A stretch of DNA of 64,000 nt from Molanna angustata (lineage: Eukaryota; Arthropoda; Insecta; Trichoptera; Molannidae), in the NCBI GenBank assembly GCA_963576475.1, contig OY754979.1, positions 27,726,034-27,790,033 on the forward strand, written 5' to 3'. Shown piece after piece: positions 36,680 to 46,557 of the stretch. The first letter of the stretch is position 1, and every line of letters starts with the position of its first letter. The position numbers were made by a program, and so were the translations under genes. The notes under the pieces are model-generated. The model was not told where the DNA came from and ran no database searches. It worked only from the letters and a program-made list of their open reading frames with translations.

Positions 36680-36890
36680 GTCTATCAAGTTTTATTTTTA
36701 AACAAATCAACACTTTGTGCAGCAACAAGTTTCGGTGGCAGACAATTCCACGCATCCACAACTCTGTTGGTCAAGAAATGCATCCAGGTATTCCCCTTCA
36801 ATTTGTGTTTGTTAAACATCAAACAATGACCTCTTAAATTAGTATTTTGGCTGACGCAGAACATCAGCTTCAGTTCAGGGGGCAAGTCTG
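36680..36890 (-). pseudogene. CR1/L2-like LINE RT C-terminal fragment
   Basis: The minus frame reads TNLRGHCLMFNKHKLKGN, then WMHFLTNRVVDAWNCLP, a PPKLVAAQSVDLFKNK end and a stop. The R-G-H-x-x-K, FF/L-T-N-R-V-V-x-x-W-N-x-L-P and S-V-x-x-F-K-N landmarks are typical of the RT C-terminus in CR1-like LINEs. Only this last segment is present. Confidence 0.7.
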
Positions 36891-37116
36891 GTTAACCGGC
36901 GAAATCAAAACCATCCAGGGCAGTCATAGTGTTTATTTAGTATTTCAAATGTTTCTATGGGTCTCGTCTATTCCGTCTTTTTCTCCGATCCTCAAGAGTA
37001 GTGAGACCCAACATATTCATACGATCTTCATATGTCAAGTGTCAGAGCCATTTCCCAGTTTGGTAAACCTTCAGCGCCTTTTCCAACATGCTTATATATT
37101 TTTCATAGTAATTATG

Positions 37117-37290
37117 TCGACCTTCGTGGCTCGGTTGGTTAGATATCTGACCCATGAGCGAAAGGTCCCAGGTTCGATCTAATCGATTCTCGGTGAGAGA
37201 TTTTAATTGTCTTCTGTTTGGACCTGTGAGTGATACGATAAATATCCGTAAGTCTCCAGAATGTGAGAACTTAAAAAATAAATAAATAAA
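37117..37290 (+). mobile_element. tRNA-derived SINE, family B (copy 1)
   Basis: The head CCTTCGTGGCTCGGTTGGTT and a CCAGGTTCGATCT B box are followed by AATTGTCTTCTGTTTGGACC and GTCTCCAGAATGTGAGAACT. An AAATAAATAAATAAA tail closes the element. Confidence 0.75.
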
Positions 37291-38180
37291 CTTATTATTG
37301 CGTATTAAACGAATAATATATTTCATACGAGCTGTCAATTGGCCGAGAAGCTATTCAAAATAGAATGTATGTATTGGTCATTTTGTACAATACACATAAA
37401 AATATCGTACACTGACTATAAATGGTTATCTTAATAATCAAGATTTAAAAAAAATACATAAAATCATACACGGTCGTGTGACAATTTGTCGTGGTCACCC
37501 TAAAATTTAATTGTGACTTTGGCTTATATATTATATTTTTTTTTAAATTATAGTTTGATAAATAGATAATCAGTGTGTTCAACTCACTGTTTAAAGACCG
37601 CATTTTCTTGAAGCTATTCTTTATGACCCTGTAATGTATTATCATCCCCATCATGTCTGGTAAGTCAGAAGAAATTGCCTAACGGCAATAATGCTCGTCA
37701 ATGTTCAAAACATTTATTTATATTACGTACAAAAAGTAAAATAAAAAAAAATAATCGCACTGTATTGCTCGCGAGTTTTAACTTTTTACAGCTTTTTCTG
37801 AATCAAGAATTCAAACCAGTTTTAAAATTATTAAAACGATTCTTTTCTACGATTCTTTTTCTCGGTAAATACCTTCATGTATTCACTCGCATCCAACAAT
37901 TAAAAAACAAACTCAAGTGTTACGAATATTGTTGAATTTCGAAGGATGTTGATGAATTGTTTTAATAAAAGCACCAAACAACATTCTTAAAAACATCGGA
38001 ATGAATAGTGAAAAAATATTATGAATAGAAGTAATATAAATGAAAGAGTCTCGTAAGATTTAATCAATATTTAAAGAGGTTTGACAACAAACATAATAAT
38101 TAGCAGTAGACGGGACGTGAGAAGTCTACTAATAAAATAAAAACAACAATAACTGCTGCTGTAACAATTATAAAGCAGTT

Positions 38181-38290
38181 AGTTTAGCTTAGCTCGCATA
38201 GCTGAGGTCATTTTTCATACTAGCTCACACAGTTTGCGATCTACACACTTGTATGAAAAATGACCTCAGCTATACGAGCTAAGCTAAATT
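38181..38290. mobile_element. Fold-back element, about 39-base arms
   Basis: AGCTTAGCTCGCATAGCTGA through TTTTTCATA is matched by its complement at 38252-38290, with a loop of about 32 bases. No relatives were seen elsewhere in the window. Confidence 0.7.
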
Positions 38291-38507
38291 AACTTAGCTT
38301 TTGGTCTGCAACTGCAACCCCCTTAATATTCTAAGACCTCGACCCAATCTTATTTAATCTGTTTCTACAAGCATTACCTAAAGTATATTCTTAATGCGAC
38401 TACAAGTATCGGTTGGTGAAACTATATTCCTATTTCTTCCTTCCGATCGTTTCCGAATTCCCAGTTTCCTAACCATATCCTAAATCTTATTCCTTGAACC
38501 AGTTCAC

Positions 38508-38766
38508 CTGGGGGGCAAGTCCCGTCAAACAGTGAAATCAAAACCCTTATGATAACCCATATCATAGATATAATTATGTTATTGAGTTCTATGATATCTT
38601 AAGATATTATAGAACTCCATTAGATAATTATATCCACGGTATGGGTTATCAAGATTGAGTTCTATGATATCTTAAGATATTATAGAACTCCATTAGATAA
38701 TTATATCCATGATGTGGGTTAACAAGAAGGTTTTGATCCCACCCTTTGTCCAAACTTGCCCCCCAG
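38508..38766. mobile_element. Fold-back MITE, CTGGGGGGCAAGTCCGGTC family (copy 2, internal duplication)
   Basis: The ends match 30808-30987. A segment starting ATTGAGTTCTATGATATC and ending TAATTATATCCA is present twice in tandem (about 38582-38640 and 38654-38710). This makes the element longer than the single-stem copy. Confidence 0.8.
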
Positions 38767-38895
38767 ATCAACTCTTCTTGGAATAAAATGTAAACATCTT
38801 TATATACCTACTATTGACTAGCGAGACCAATATCCAAGATACGGCCGAGAGTGCAAGACCGAAACCTAGACATTTCATTATTTTTTCATCCTTTG

Positions 38896-39065
38896 TCGGC
38901 CTTCGTGGCTCAGATGGTTAGGTATCTGACTGCTGATGCAAAAGTCCCGGATTCGATATCCGGTGGAGACACAGTTTTTAACTTTGTTTTCAGTCTGGAT
39001 CTGTGAAACGATTAATTTCGAAAGTCTCCAGAATGTGGCAACTTGTTATTGGGTGCGCGTTAAAT
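38896..39065 (+). mobile_element. tRNA-derived SINE, family B (copy 2)
   Basis: The head GCCTTCGTGGCTCAGATGGT (A box) and a GGATTCGATATCC B box are followed by TTTTCAGTCTGGATCTGTGA. The 3' end is GTCTCCAGAATGTGGCAACT and TTATTGGGTGCGCGTT. Confidence 0.8.
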
Positions 39066-39595
39066 TAATATTTGACATAGTACCTACCTGTTAATTCTCC
39101 GAGAAGCAATATGAAATAAAATTTTATTAAAAATGAAAATAAAATATAGAATTATTTTATTAAAAATGAAAATAAAATAAAGAATTAACATACAAAAAAA
39201 TGATAACCTCTTCTTTTTTTGAAGTCGGTTAAAAATTTAATAAAATATTACTATTTGATAATTAGACAATGGCAACCCTGACAATTTTTTGGTAATCAAC
39301 GTTGACAAAAAAACAAATGACTGGTTTGAATATTGTTTCAAAAAAAAAAAGGATTGATCGGCTCTAGTATATTTATTGCAACAAAGTCACGGATGATCAG
39401 CATCAACAAATTCAATATGTAATCATAGAAATTTACAACGAAAATTAAATCATCTACAGTTGCAATGCGTTGCGCAAACAATCAATATTTAATTTAATAT
39501 ATTTTAAACGTTTTATAAGAGGACAAAATCTAGTGATAGTGAAGTATATTAAACCCGCCAAATACACTATGAAGTTATGTGTTAGAAAGGGATAG

Positions 39596-39769
39596 CATGA
39601 CCATGGGAATAATATTTTGAAAGAAGGAAACATGAAAAATTGATGAGCATGTATCAGACGATGCATGGATGTATAGGAAGCCAGGAATGTGTGCAAAAAT
39701 AAAGGAAAAATAATGGCTCACGGTTCTCACTGTTTAGCCCTTAAGGTACATGGCGCGATGGTAGGTATG
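39596..39769 (+). pseudogene. LINE 3' end interrupted at its tail by the BEL element
   Basis: Decayed remnants of the family at 14620 and 20930 include ATGCATGGATG and TCTCACTGTTTAGCCC, and the 3' end is GGCGCGATGGTAGGTATG. The BEL/Pao LTR begins at the next base. Confidence 0.6.
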
Positions 39770-40383
39770 TGTTACGGACGGCAGTGGTTAGCCGAACGCA
39801 GCATTTTATTTTATTTAAGGCGGTGGCTCGCCTCTTCACCGTGGATCGCCTCGTCGTCTCCACGTAGCTCCAGCAGCTCGCTACACAGTATACGACTCGT
39901 ATACTATGTAGAAGAGATATTCGGGATGAATGCTTCCGTCGGTGGTTGATTCCAGTTCAAAATGGTAGTCCAGGTTCAGGCAGGGTCGTCGAGTGTTCCG
40001 TATTCCAAGCAGGTTCAGGCAGCGTCGAGTCAAGAGATAAATTATAAACGCAGGTAGTGGTATGAAAGAACATATATTTTGCACAATGTGCCGTATATTT
40101 ATATATTGCCGCCGGTCAATGAGCGGCCGGCGGTACAACGATTTTCGGGCGCGGTGAGGCATGCTAGTCGGTCTGCGCGGGGGTGTGCAGTCGTGTACCG
40201 CGGCGGGTATCCGCCGGCGGCCGAACGACTTTCACCATTTCCCGGCTAGGCCCTACACATGTATCCTCGCCGCTACCCGGTTACATTACAATATAATACA
40301 ATATAATCAGAGTCAGGCACATTGGCTTTATTTTTCCGCGATACATTTCATAACTTAAACCTACTCCAATCTCGTCCGTTACA
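39770..40383 (-). repeat. 3' LTR of BEL/Pao element
   Basis: The LTR is 614 bp and differs from the other LTR by one visible base near 39804 (T here, C at the equivalent site). On the minus strand a TATATAAAT box lies at 40098-40106. AATAAA signals occur at 39805-39815 near the downstream end. The stop codon of pol (TAA, 40379-40381) falls inside this LTR. Confidence 0.93.
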
Positions 40384-43300
40384 TCCTCCCCCCGTGTCGC
40401 TCCGCGGCACTAGTCTCTAAGCGGGCGGTGATTGGAAGGACTGCTACTTTGACGGCTGGCTTGAGGTATGTACCGGTGGCTGTCTGTACGCGGACGGTGC
40501 GTACTTGTCCATCTGCTGCGGTGATCGCCTCGATCACCCGGCCTCGCGGCCAGTGATTGCGTGGCTGGGAAGCGTCGACCACAATGACTATGTCGCCGGT
40601 CTTGATGGGTTCAACCGGTTCCCTCCATTTTCTTCTCTGGGCTAACGTAGGTAGGTACTCTCGTACCCACCGCCGCCAGAACATGTCGGCTATCTGCTGC
40701 GCCAGCCTCCATTGTTTACGAAGGCACACTTCCTCCTGTGCTGACGTGTAGATTGACAGGTTCGGCCTTTGTCCGGCCGATCCCAGCAAGAAGTGATTAG
40801 GCGTTAGGGGCTCCTCATCTCTTGGGTCGGCCGATACGTGTGTCAGGGGTCGATTATTGATGGTGTATTCCGCTTCCGCGATCGCTGTTAATGGCGTTTC
40901 TTCACGCGGTGCTCGCTCCTTCAAAGCGGCTGTTAGTGCGATCTTCACAGACCTCACTAAACGCTCCCAGGCGCCTCCAGTGTGCGGCGCCGAAGGCGTA
41001 TTGAAACGCCACTCTATGCGGCGGTTTGCCAACTCAGCGGCCATCCGCTTGTCTGATTGCATATCTGCGAGGGCGTCCCGAATTTCATTGTCGGCGCCTT
41101 TGAAGTTGGTTCCGTTGTCGGTGTAGAAAACTTTCGGTTGACCGCGTCTCGCAGTCATTCGTCTGATTGCCATTATCGTGGCGTCGGTGCTGAGCGATGA
41201 GGTGACTTCTATGTGAATGGCTCGAGTCACCATACACGTGAACAGAGCGCCGTAGCGCTTTTCTCTGCGCCGCCCGACGGCGACCATCATCGGCCCAAAT
41301 ATGTCGAGGCCGCAGTGGGTGAAGGGCCTCTCGTGGTGGGCCAGCCGTCCCGGCGGTAGTTGGCTCATCATTGGTGGTGACGGTCTCGCTCGCGCTTGTC
41401 GGCAGCGTAAGCATTCGTGTAGCACCTTTCGCACCGTCGTTCTCATACGGATGATCATGAACGAGGCTCTCAGGTCGGCCATCGTTCTTTCGACTCCTGC
41501 GTGTTGGGCGCGTTCATGATGCTGCCTTATTAAGAGTCGAGTATATGGGTGTGTCCCGTCCAGGATGATCGGCGCTTGTACGCCGCGCGCTATCTCACTG
41601 AGCGCGTTGAGTCGCGTGCCCATTCGCAGTATTCCTTCTTCGTCGACGTAGGGCTTCAGCATATTCAATCGGCTGCTGGCCTTTATCGGCTCCCCCCGTC
41701 GTAACGGGCCCACGTCTTCGAAAAAGTTATCGTCTTGACATTGCGCAACCCATCTTCGTTCTGCTTGTGCAATCTCGGCTGATGTGAGTTCGGGTCCGCC
41801 AGGCCCCCTCTGCCGGCATCGTTCGGTGAATCTCACTGCCCAGGCCGTTGTTCTGATTAGGCGAATCCACGATGAGAATCTCGCTATGTCGGGAAGGCTC
41901 TTGTCGCGACCGCGCAGCTGTGACGTCACCAAGACGGTCTGCGGCCGCACCTCCATCTCGACTTCGTTGTGTCGTACTTGAGTCCTCCTTTCTACGGGCC
42001 ATTGAGTGGGTGGTTTCTTCAGGAACCCGGGGCCTCCGAACCACATGCCATCAGGTCGGAGGTCGGGCATCTCTTGGCATCTGGTGCCAAGGTCGGCAGG
42101 GTTGAGTGCGGTCGGCACCCACCGCCAGCTTTTGATGTCTGTCAGCTCGTCTATTTCGCCCAGTCTATTGGCGACAAATGTTGAGTATGACCGCGGGTCG
42201 GTCCTCAGCCATTGCAACACTGTAGTTGAGTCGGTCCAGTGCACCGTCTCCTCGATCGGCTTCTCGCACTCCCTCCTCACGGTGGCGGCTAGTCTGGCCG
42301 CTATGAGAGCCCCTTGTAGCTCGAGGCGCGGTATCGATAGCGGCCGTAGCGGTGTCACTTTGCATTTGCTCGTGAGGAAGGTTACTCGAGTGTCGGTTGG
42401 CGTACCTTCTACCATATAGGCGACGGCGCAATACGCCGTTTCGGATGCGTCGCTGAAGACGTGTAGGGTCCTCCGTGCGTTGGGATACCATCGGCAACAC
42501 CTGGGAATCACGCAATGGGCGGTGCTCAGCGCTGCTCGCAGGGCCTGCCACTCGTACAGGTGTTCCGGCCATAGAGTATCGTCCCAGTCTATGCTAGACC
42601 TCCATATTCTTTGTAGGAGGGCCTTGGCTCGCACGGTGAGGCATGAGGCAATGCCGAGCGGATCAAATATTTTCATGGTCTCCGCCAGGACTTTCCTCTT
42701 TGTCGGGTGTTCGTCGCAATCTCCCAGTAGATGATCGAACGTACATGATATTTCGTCTCGTTTCGGGTCCCAGCGGACTCCGAGGACGCGCTCTGTGGAC
42801 TCGCCGCAAGTGATGATATCTACGGCGGCCGGCGCTCTCTTGTGTCTAGGTATGTCTCCTAGGACGGATTCGCAGTTTGACGCCCAGTTGGCGAGTTCGA
42901 ATCCGCCGCTTTTGAGGAGGGCGCTTACGCTCTTTGCCAAGGTTTCGGCTTCGCCTGGCGTGTCGGCTGCGTCCAGATAATCGTCCATGTAAAATTTCTT
43001 CCGGATCGCCATTGCAGCTTTCGGGTGCGTCGCCTGGTACATTTCGGCGATCTGTTCGCGAACATATTGCGCGCTGCTCGGCGAACATTTCGCCCCGAAC
43101 ATCATGGATGTCAGGACGAAGGTGCTGGGCTGTTTTCCGGGGGTGTCTCTCCACAGGAATAGCTGAGCCGCCTGGTCTTCCCTCTTGATTTTAATTCGCA
43201 GGAACATCTCCTTGATGTCTGCGGCGACGGCGATCTTTCCTTCGCGAAAACGTAGAACATTGCCGAGCAGCGATGATAAGAGGTCCGGTCCAGCGAGCAG

Positions 43301-43714
43301 GGTGTCGTTCAGTGACGTTCCTTTGTACTTGCTGGCGGCGTCGAAGACAATGCGCAGCTTCCCGGGTTTCTTCGGGTTGATGACCGCGAAGTGAGGCAGA
43401 TACCATTTCCGATTTGCCGTGACAGCTTCATCGGCAGCCAATGGGCGTGCATACCCCTTGGCGAGAAGGTCTTTCATCTTCTCGCGGTATGCGTTCGCCA
43501 TTTTATCATCGGCTTTTAATTTTTTCTCTAATTGCGCAAGCCGATTTATTGCGCAATTCTTGTTGTCGGGCAGGTGTGAGTTTTCGTTTCGCCACAGAAG
43601 GCCGGTCTCCCACCGTCCCTCTGGTAATCGTCTCGTCGTTTCTCGCATGATTGTCACAGCCTTTTTGTCTTCTTCCCGTTCACGGGCGGCGGCGGTGACT
43701 CCCAGTGCGTCCAC
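40379..43714 (-). CDS. pol: BEL/Pao pol: reverse transcriptase, RNase H, integrase
   Basis: The product is 1,111 residues from the first Met after the TGA; the open frame starts at 43723 in the same frame as gag. RT spans about residues 100-300, with LRIVFDAAS near 120 and catalytic YMDD at 242-245. RNase H spans about 415-545, with Asp in FSDAS (422), Glu in RLELQ (465) and Asp in TDSTT (495). Integrase has an HHCC zinc-binding region (QHHERAQHAG near 731-740, CLRC near 768-771) and a DDE core at D804 (GLDIFGP), D866 (YTDNGTNF) and E917 (GGAWERL). The last 120 residues (KQWRLAQQIADMFWRRW, then a basic GRVIEAI segment) match the DUF5641 tail of insect BEL/Pao proteins. All catalytic residues are present and no other stop or frameshift was seen. 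Confidence 0.93.
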   Translation of the reverse strand: MDALGVTAAAREREEDKKAVTIMRETTRRLPEGRWETGLLWRNENSHLPDNKNCAINRLAQLEKKLKADDKMANAYREKMKDLLAKGYARPLAADEAVTANRKWYLPHFAVINPKKPGKLRIVFDAASKYKGTSLNDTLLAGPDLLSSLLGNVLRFREGKIAVAADIKEMFLRIKIKREDQAAQLFLWRDTPGKQPSTFVLTSMMFGAKCSPSSAQYVREQIAEMYQATHPKAAMAIRKKFYMDDYLDAADTPGEAETLAKSVSALLKSGGFELANWASNCESVLGDIPRHKRAPAAVDIITCGESTERVLGVRWDPKRDEISCTFDHLLGDCDEHPTKRKVLAETMKIFDPLGIASCLTVRAKALLQRIWRSSIDWDDTLWPEHLYEWQALRAALSTAHCVIPRCCRWYPNARRTLHVFSDASETAYCAVAYMVEGTPTDTRVTFLTSKCKVTPLRPLSIPRLELQGALIAARLAATVRRECEKPIEETVHWTDSTTVLQWLRTDPRSYSTFVANRLGEIDELTDIKSWRWVPTALNPADLGTRCQEMPDLRPDGMWFGGPGFLKKPPTQWPVERRTQVRHNEVEMEVRPQTVLVTSQLRGRDKSLPDIARFSSWIRLIRTTAWAVRFTERCRQRGPGGPELTSAEIAQAERRWVAQCQDDNFFEDVGPLRRGEPIKASSRLNMLKPYVDEEGILRMGTRLNALSEIARGVQAPIILDGTHPYTRLLIRQHHERAQHAGVERTMADLRASFMIIRMRTTVRKVLHECLRCRQARARPSPPMMSQLPPGRLAHHERPFTHCGLDIFGPMMVAVGRRREKRYGALFTCMVTRAIHIEVTSSLSTDATIMAIRRMTARRGQPKVFYTDNGTNFKGADNEIRDALADMQSDKRMAAELANRRIEWRFNTPSAPHTGGAWERLVRSVKIALTAALKERAPREETPLTAIAEAEYTINNRPLTHVSADPRDEEPLTPNHFLLGSAGQRPNLSIYTSAQEEVCLRKQWRLAQQIADMFWRRWVREYLPTLAQRRKWREPVEPIKTGDIVIVVDASQPRNHWPRGRVIEAITAADGQVRTVRVQTATGTYLKPAVKVAVLPITARLETSAAERHGGRM
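40384..40393 (-). promoter_or_regulatory. Polypurine tract of BEL/Pao element
   Basis: GGGGGGAGGA on the minus strand immediately precedes the 3' LTR. This is the usual position for priming plus-strand DNA synthesis. Confidence 0.8.
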
Positions 43715-43723
43715 CGAGAAGCT

Positions 43724-45634
43724 TCATTTCACCAACTCGTTCAGTTCCCGATATTGGGCGGCGATTGTGCAAGCGACGGTATGTTGTGCAACTTCTTCGT
43801 GCGCTGGTCCGCCGCCGCCGTGCACCGTCCATCCAAGGGCAGTGCGTGACGCAATCCGTGCGCCTCCGTTTTCCCGTACTTCGCGGGATACAATCAGGTG
43901 GGCATTGTCTTGCCCTAGCAGCATCTGCGGCAGTGTGGTGCGTCTCGACGCTCCCGAGCGGCCATTGCACGCGCTGGCGTTCATCATCAGCGAGTGTGGT
44001 AGCCGTAGATCCTTGACGGTGTAGGCAGCGACTGTGTATTGATGGCTGTCGCCCGTCACTTTCAGTCGCACCCGGCGTGATTGAACGTCGGTATGCATTC
44101 CGCCTGCCCCGCGTAATCTCAGCTGTCGTGCCGGTCCGTCGGCGCCGACTTCGCGTGCCACTGCTGCGTCTACCAAGGTGATTGTTGACCCTTCGTCGAG
44201 AAGTGCGTGTATTTTCACTTCTCCGGTTGGCCCGTTCACTGTCACCGGGAGTATTTTCAGGAGCGTCTCTGTTTCCAAGCCGTCTCGTGCAATATTATTG
44301 CACACACTCTCTGTCGGCGCAGCGTTGTTGTTGCGAGGGTTGTGGAGTAGGTGGTGGTGCGGCATGTCGCATCCTTCGATACCACATTTCCTCTTCTTCT
44401 TGCAGAACTTCGCTCTGTGGCCGGCAAGTAGACATACGGCACATAATCGCTTGCTTTTCGTGTATGTCCAACGTTCGTTTACACTTTTTTCCCGAAATAT
44501 TGCACAATCGTGCAGCGGGTGTAACTCATTGCACAAGTCACAGGCCGGTGTATTTTTCTTTTCCTCTACTACGTGGTGGACAGTGGCGTTTCCGTCTCGA
44601 CGTTGCGCATCTCGTTTTGCCGGTTTACCTGAGCGTAGACTGCCCATGTTCGGCGCCGCATTGCACAATCCGTCTAGCCACTGTGACAGCTCTTGGGTGG
44701 TCGCTTTGGTGGTTCTATTTCTTCCTGTATCGAACCACATCAGCTGCACGTAGATCGGTAGCTTCGCTACTATCTCTTCCAGTAGTTGAGGTGCTATCAA
44801 GTACGTCTTGTCGACCCCTCTGATTGTCGAAACCACGTTGCTCACGGCCAATGCGAAGTCCCGCAACGTGTCCATGGATGCTGGCTCTGCGACGCGCGGT
44901 ATTCTGCGCAGCCTGTCCACCATCGCACCCACTATCATCTGGGGGTGACCGAAGTTTTTTTCTAGCCTGTCCATTATTTCGGGTATGTTTTTTGCGTCGG
45001 TCAACAGTGCTGAGACGACTTCGTGCGCTTTTCCGGTCAACGCTTGTCGCAGCCGGAGGATGTTCTCTGCGTCGGTCAGGTTGCACAGTTGAGTCGACTG
45101 ATCCCACTGACTTTTGAAGTTACGCCAGTCCATGGCGTCTCCGGAGAACAGCGGCAGGGCTACCGCCGTACTGTCTCTCGCCATACACGTGTTGTGCCTT
45201 GGCGTATTGTTACTGCGGGTCTCTTGCTCGGGTGACGGGCAGCTGTCGGGTGCTGACGCTACCCGCCAGGCTTCGTTGAAGGCGACTGTGAAGAACGCCA
45301 TCCGATCCGATTCTTTTGTCGCCCATTCTCGCGTTCGCCTGGAGGCCTCGGTCTCAGCGGTTGGCTCCGGCGTGACCTGGTCTGCATTGGATGTTCCTGG
45401 TGCTGCATGGTCGGGTCCGGCCGTGCGTGCTTTCAGGATCTCGTTCATCTGCTTCTGCTGTCGTTCCAGTTGAACTTTTTGTTCACGGATAACCTTCCGT
45501 AGCTGTACGATGGTGTCCTCGCTCGTTGTCTCGACTGTGTGCGTCGAGTCGTTGTCGGAGACATCTTCTTCCAGCTCCTTGGCAGCATTTTTCCCGCTTC
45601 TCAACGATGGAGTCATCTTGGCGATTATACACAC
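43724..45634 (-). CDS. gag: BEL/Pao gag and aspartic protease
   Basis: The frame is 636 residues from Met at 45634; a second Met at residue 7 could also initiate. An N-terminal coiled coil covers about 40-68. A gag core of the DUF1759 type lies at about 155-300 (LPLFSGDAMDWRNF). Cys/His zinc knuckles lie at 365-377, 398-411 and 417-428. A retropepsin-like protease has its LLDEGST active site with Asp480. The frame ends at TGA (43724-43726). BEL/Pao elements normally encode one Gag-Pol polyprotein, so this stop is either a recent nonsense change or a read-through site. Together with the downstream frame it would otherwise be continuous. Confidence 0.9.
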   Translation of the reverse strand: MCIIAKMTPSLRSGKNAAKELEEDVSDNDSTHTVETTSEDTIVQLRKVIREQKVQLERQQKQMNEILKARTAGPDHAAPGTSNADQVTPEPTAETEASRRTREWATKESDRMAFFTVAFNEAWRVASAPDSCPSPEQETRSNNTPRHNTCMARDSTAVALPLFSGDAMDWRNFKSQWDQSTQLCNLTDAENILRLRQALTGKAHEVVSALLTDAKNIPEIMDRLEKNFGHPQMIVGAMVDRLRRIPRVAEPASMDTLRDFALAVSNVVSTIRGVDKTYLIAPQLLEEIVAKLPIYVQLMWFDTGRNRTTKATTQELSQWLDGLCNAAPNMGSLRSGKPAKRDAQRRDGNATVHHVVEEKKNTPACDLCNELHPLHDCAIFREKSVNERWTYTKSKRLCAVCLLAGHRAKFCKKKRKCGIEGCDMPHHHLLHNPRNNNAAPTESVCNNIARDGLETETLLKILPVTVNGPTGEVKIHALLDEGSTITLVDAAVAREVGADGPARQLRLRGAGGMHTDVQSRRVRLKVTGDSHQYTVAAYTVKDLRLPHSLMMNASACNGRSGASRRTTLPQMLLGQDNAHLIVSREVRENGGARIASRTALGWTVHGGGGPAHEEVAQHTVACTIAAQYRELNELVK

Positions 45635-45649
45635 TGGATGAAGATCGAT

Positions 45650-45667
45650 CCGGCGCTCGAAGGACCA
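45650..45667 (-). promoter_or_regulatory. Primer-binding site of BEL/Pao element
   Basis: TGGTCCTTCGAGCGCCGG on the minus strand, four bases inside the 5' LTR, begins with the complement of a tRNA CCA end. The priming tRNA was not identified. Confidence 0.7.
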
Positions 45668-45671
45668 AAAA

Positions 45672-46285
45672 TGTTACGGACGGCAGTGGTTAGCCGAACG
45701 CAGCACTTTATTTTATTTAAGGCGGTGGCTCGCCTCTTCACCGTGGATCGCCTCGTCGTCTCCACGTAGCTCCAGCAGCTCGCTACACAGTATACGACTC
45801 GTATACTATGTAGAAGAGATATTCGGGATGAATGCTTCCGTCGGTGGTTGATTCCAGTTCAAAATGGTAGTCCAGGTTCAGGCAGGGTCGTCGAGTGTTC
45901 CGTATTCCAAGCAGGTTCAGGCAGCGTCGAGTCAAGAGATAAATTATAAACGCAGGTAGTGGTATGAAAGAACATATATTTTGCACAATGTGCCGTATAT
46001 TTATATATTGCCGCCGGTCAATGAGCGGCCGGCGGTACAACGATTTTCGGGCGCGGTGAGGCATGCTAGTCGGTCTGCGCGGGGGTGTGCAGTCGTGTAC
46101 CGCGGCGGGTATCCGCCGGCGGCCGAACGACTTTCACCATTTCCCGGCTAGGCCCTACACATGTATCCTCGCCGCTACCCGGTTACATTACAATATAATA
46201 CAATATAATCAGAGTCAGGCACATTGGCTTTATTTTTCCGCGATACATTTCATAACTTAAACCTACTCCAATCTCGTCCGTTACA
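45672..46285 (-). repeat. 5' LTR of BEL/Pao element
   Basis: This 614-bp copy supplies the promoter for minus-strand transcription, with a TATATAAAT box at 46000-46008. It matches the 3' LTR at all but one position by eye. Confidence 0.93.
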
Positions 46286-46290
46286 GTATG

Positions 46291-46557
46291 TATATCTGGA
46301 CCTCAGAGCCAGACGATATTAAATCCGTGCCCTTGTTAAAAGTAAGGTTTTGACTTCTTTCAATAATATTTCGAAAATAAAACCTAACTTTGACTTCTTT
46401 CAATAATATTTCGAAAGGCAAAACCTCACTTTTAACAAAAAATGGACTTAATACCCTTTGTGAGGTTTTGACTTCTTTCAATAATATTTCAAAAGTCAAA
46501 ACCTCACCTTCAACAAAAAATGGACTTAATACCCTCTGGCTCTGAGGTCCAGATATA
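46291..46557. mobile_element. Fold-back element with three internal repeats
   Basis: The outer 23-base arms (TATATCTGGACCTCAGAGCC and complement) enclose three copies of TTGACTTCTTTCAATAATAT followed by TTC at about 46349, 46390 and 46467. A further inner pairing comes from AAAACCTCAC/GTGAGGTTTT. It is non-coding. Confidence 0.75.

Larger units (their letters stand above)
39770..46285 (-). mobile_element. Complete BEL/Pao LTR retrotransposon
   Basis: The element is 6,516 bp, with 614-bp LTRs beginning TG and ending CA, and is flanked by a perfect 5-bp duplication GTATG (39765-39769 and 46286-46290). On the minus strand the order is 5' LTR, primer-binding site, gag with zinc knuckles and aspartic protease, RT, RNase H, integrase, C-terminal DUF5641-like region, polypurine tract and 3' LTR. 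This order and the protein motifs identify the BEL/Pao group. Near-identical LTRs indicate recent insertion. One in-frame TGA divides the coding region. Base composition is far richer in GC than the host sequence around it. Confidence 0.95.

Noticed and set aside
39881..40162. A 93-residue protein within each LTR
   Set aside because: The frame lies in the LTR, appears identically in both copies, and has no domain. BEL/Pao LTRs are not known to encode proteins.
43419..44823. Several long plus-strand frames within the BEL element
   Set aside because: They are antisense shadows of gag and pol in GC-rich sequence where stops are rare.
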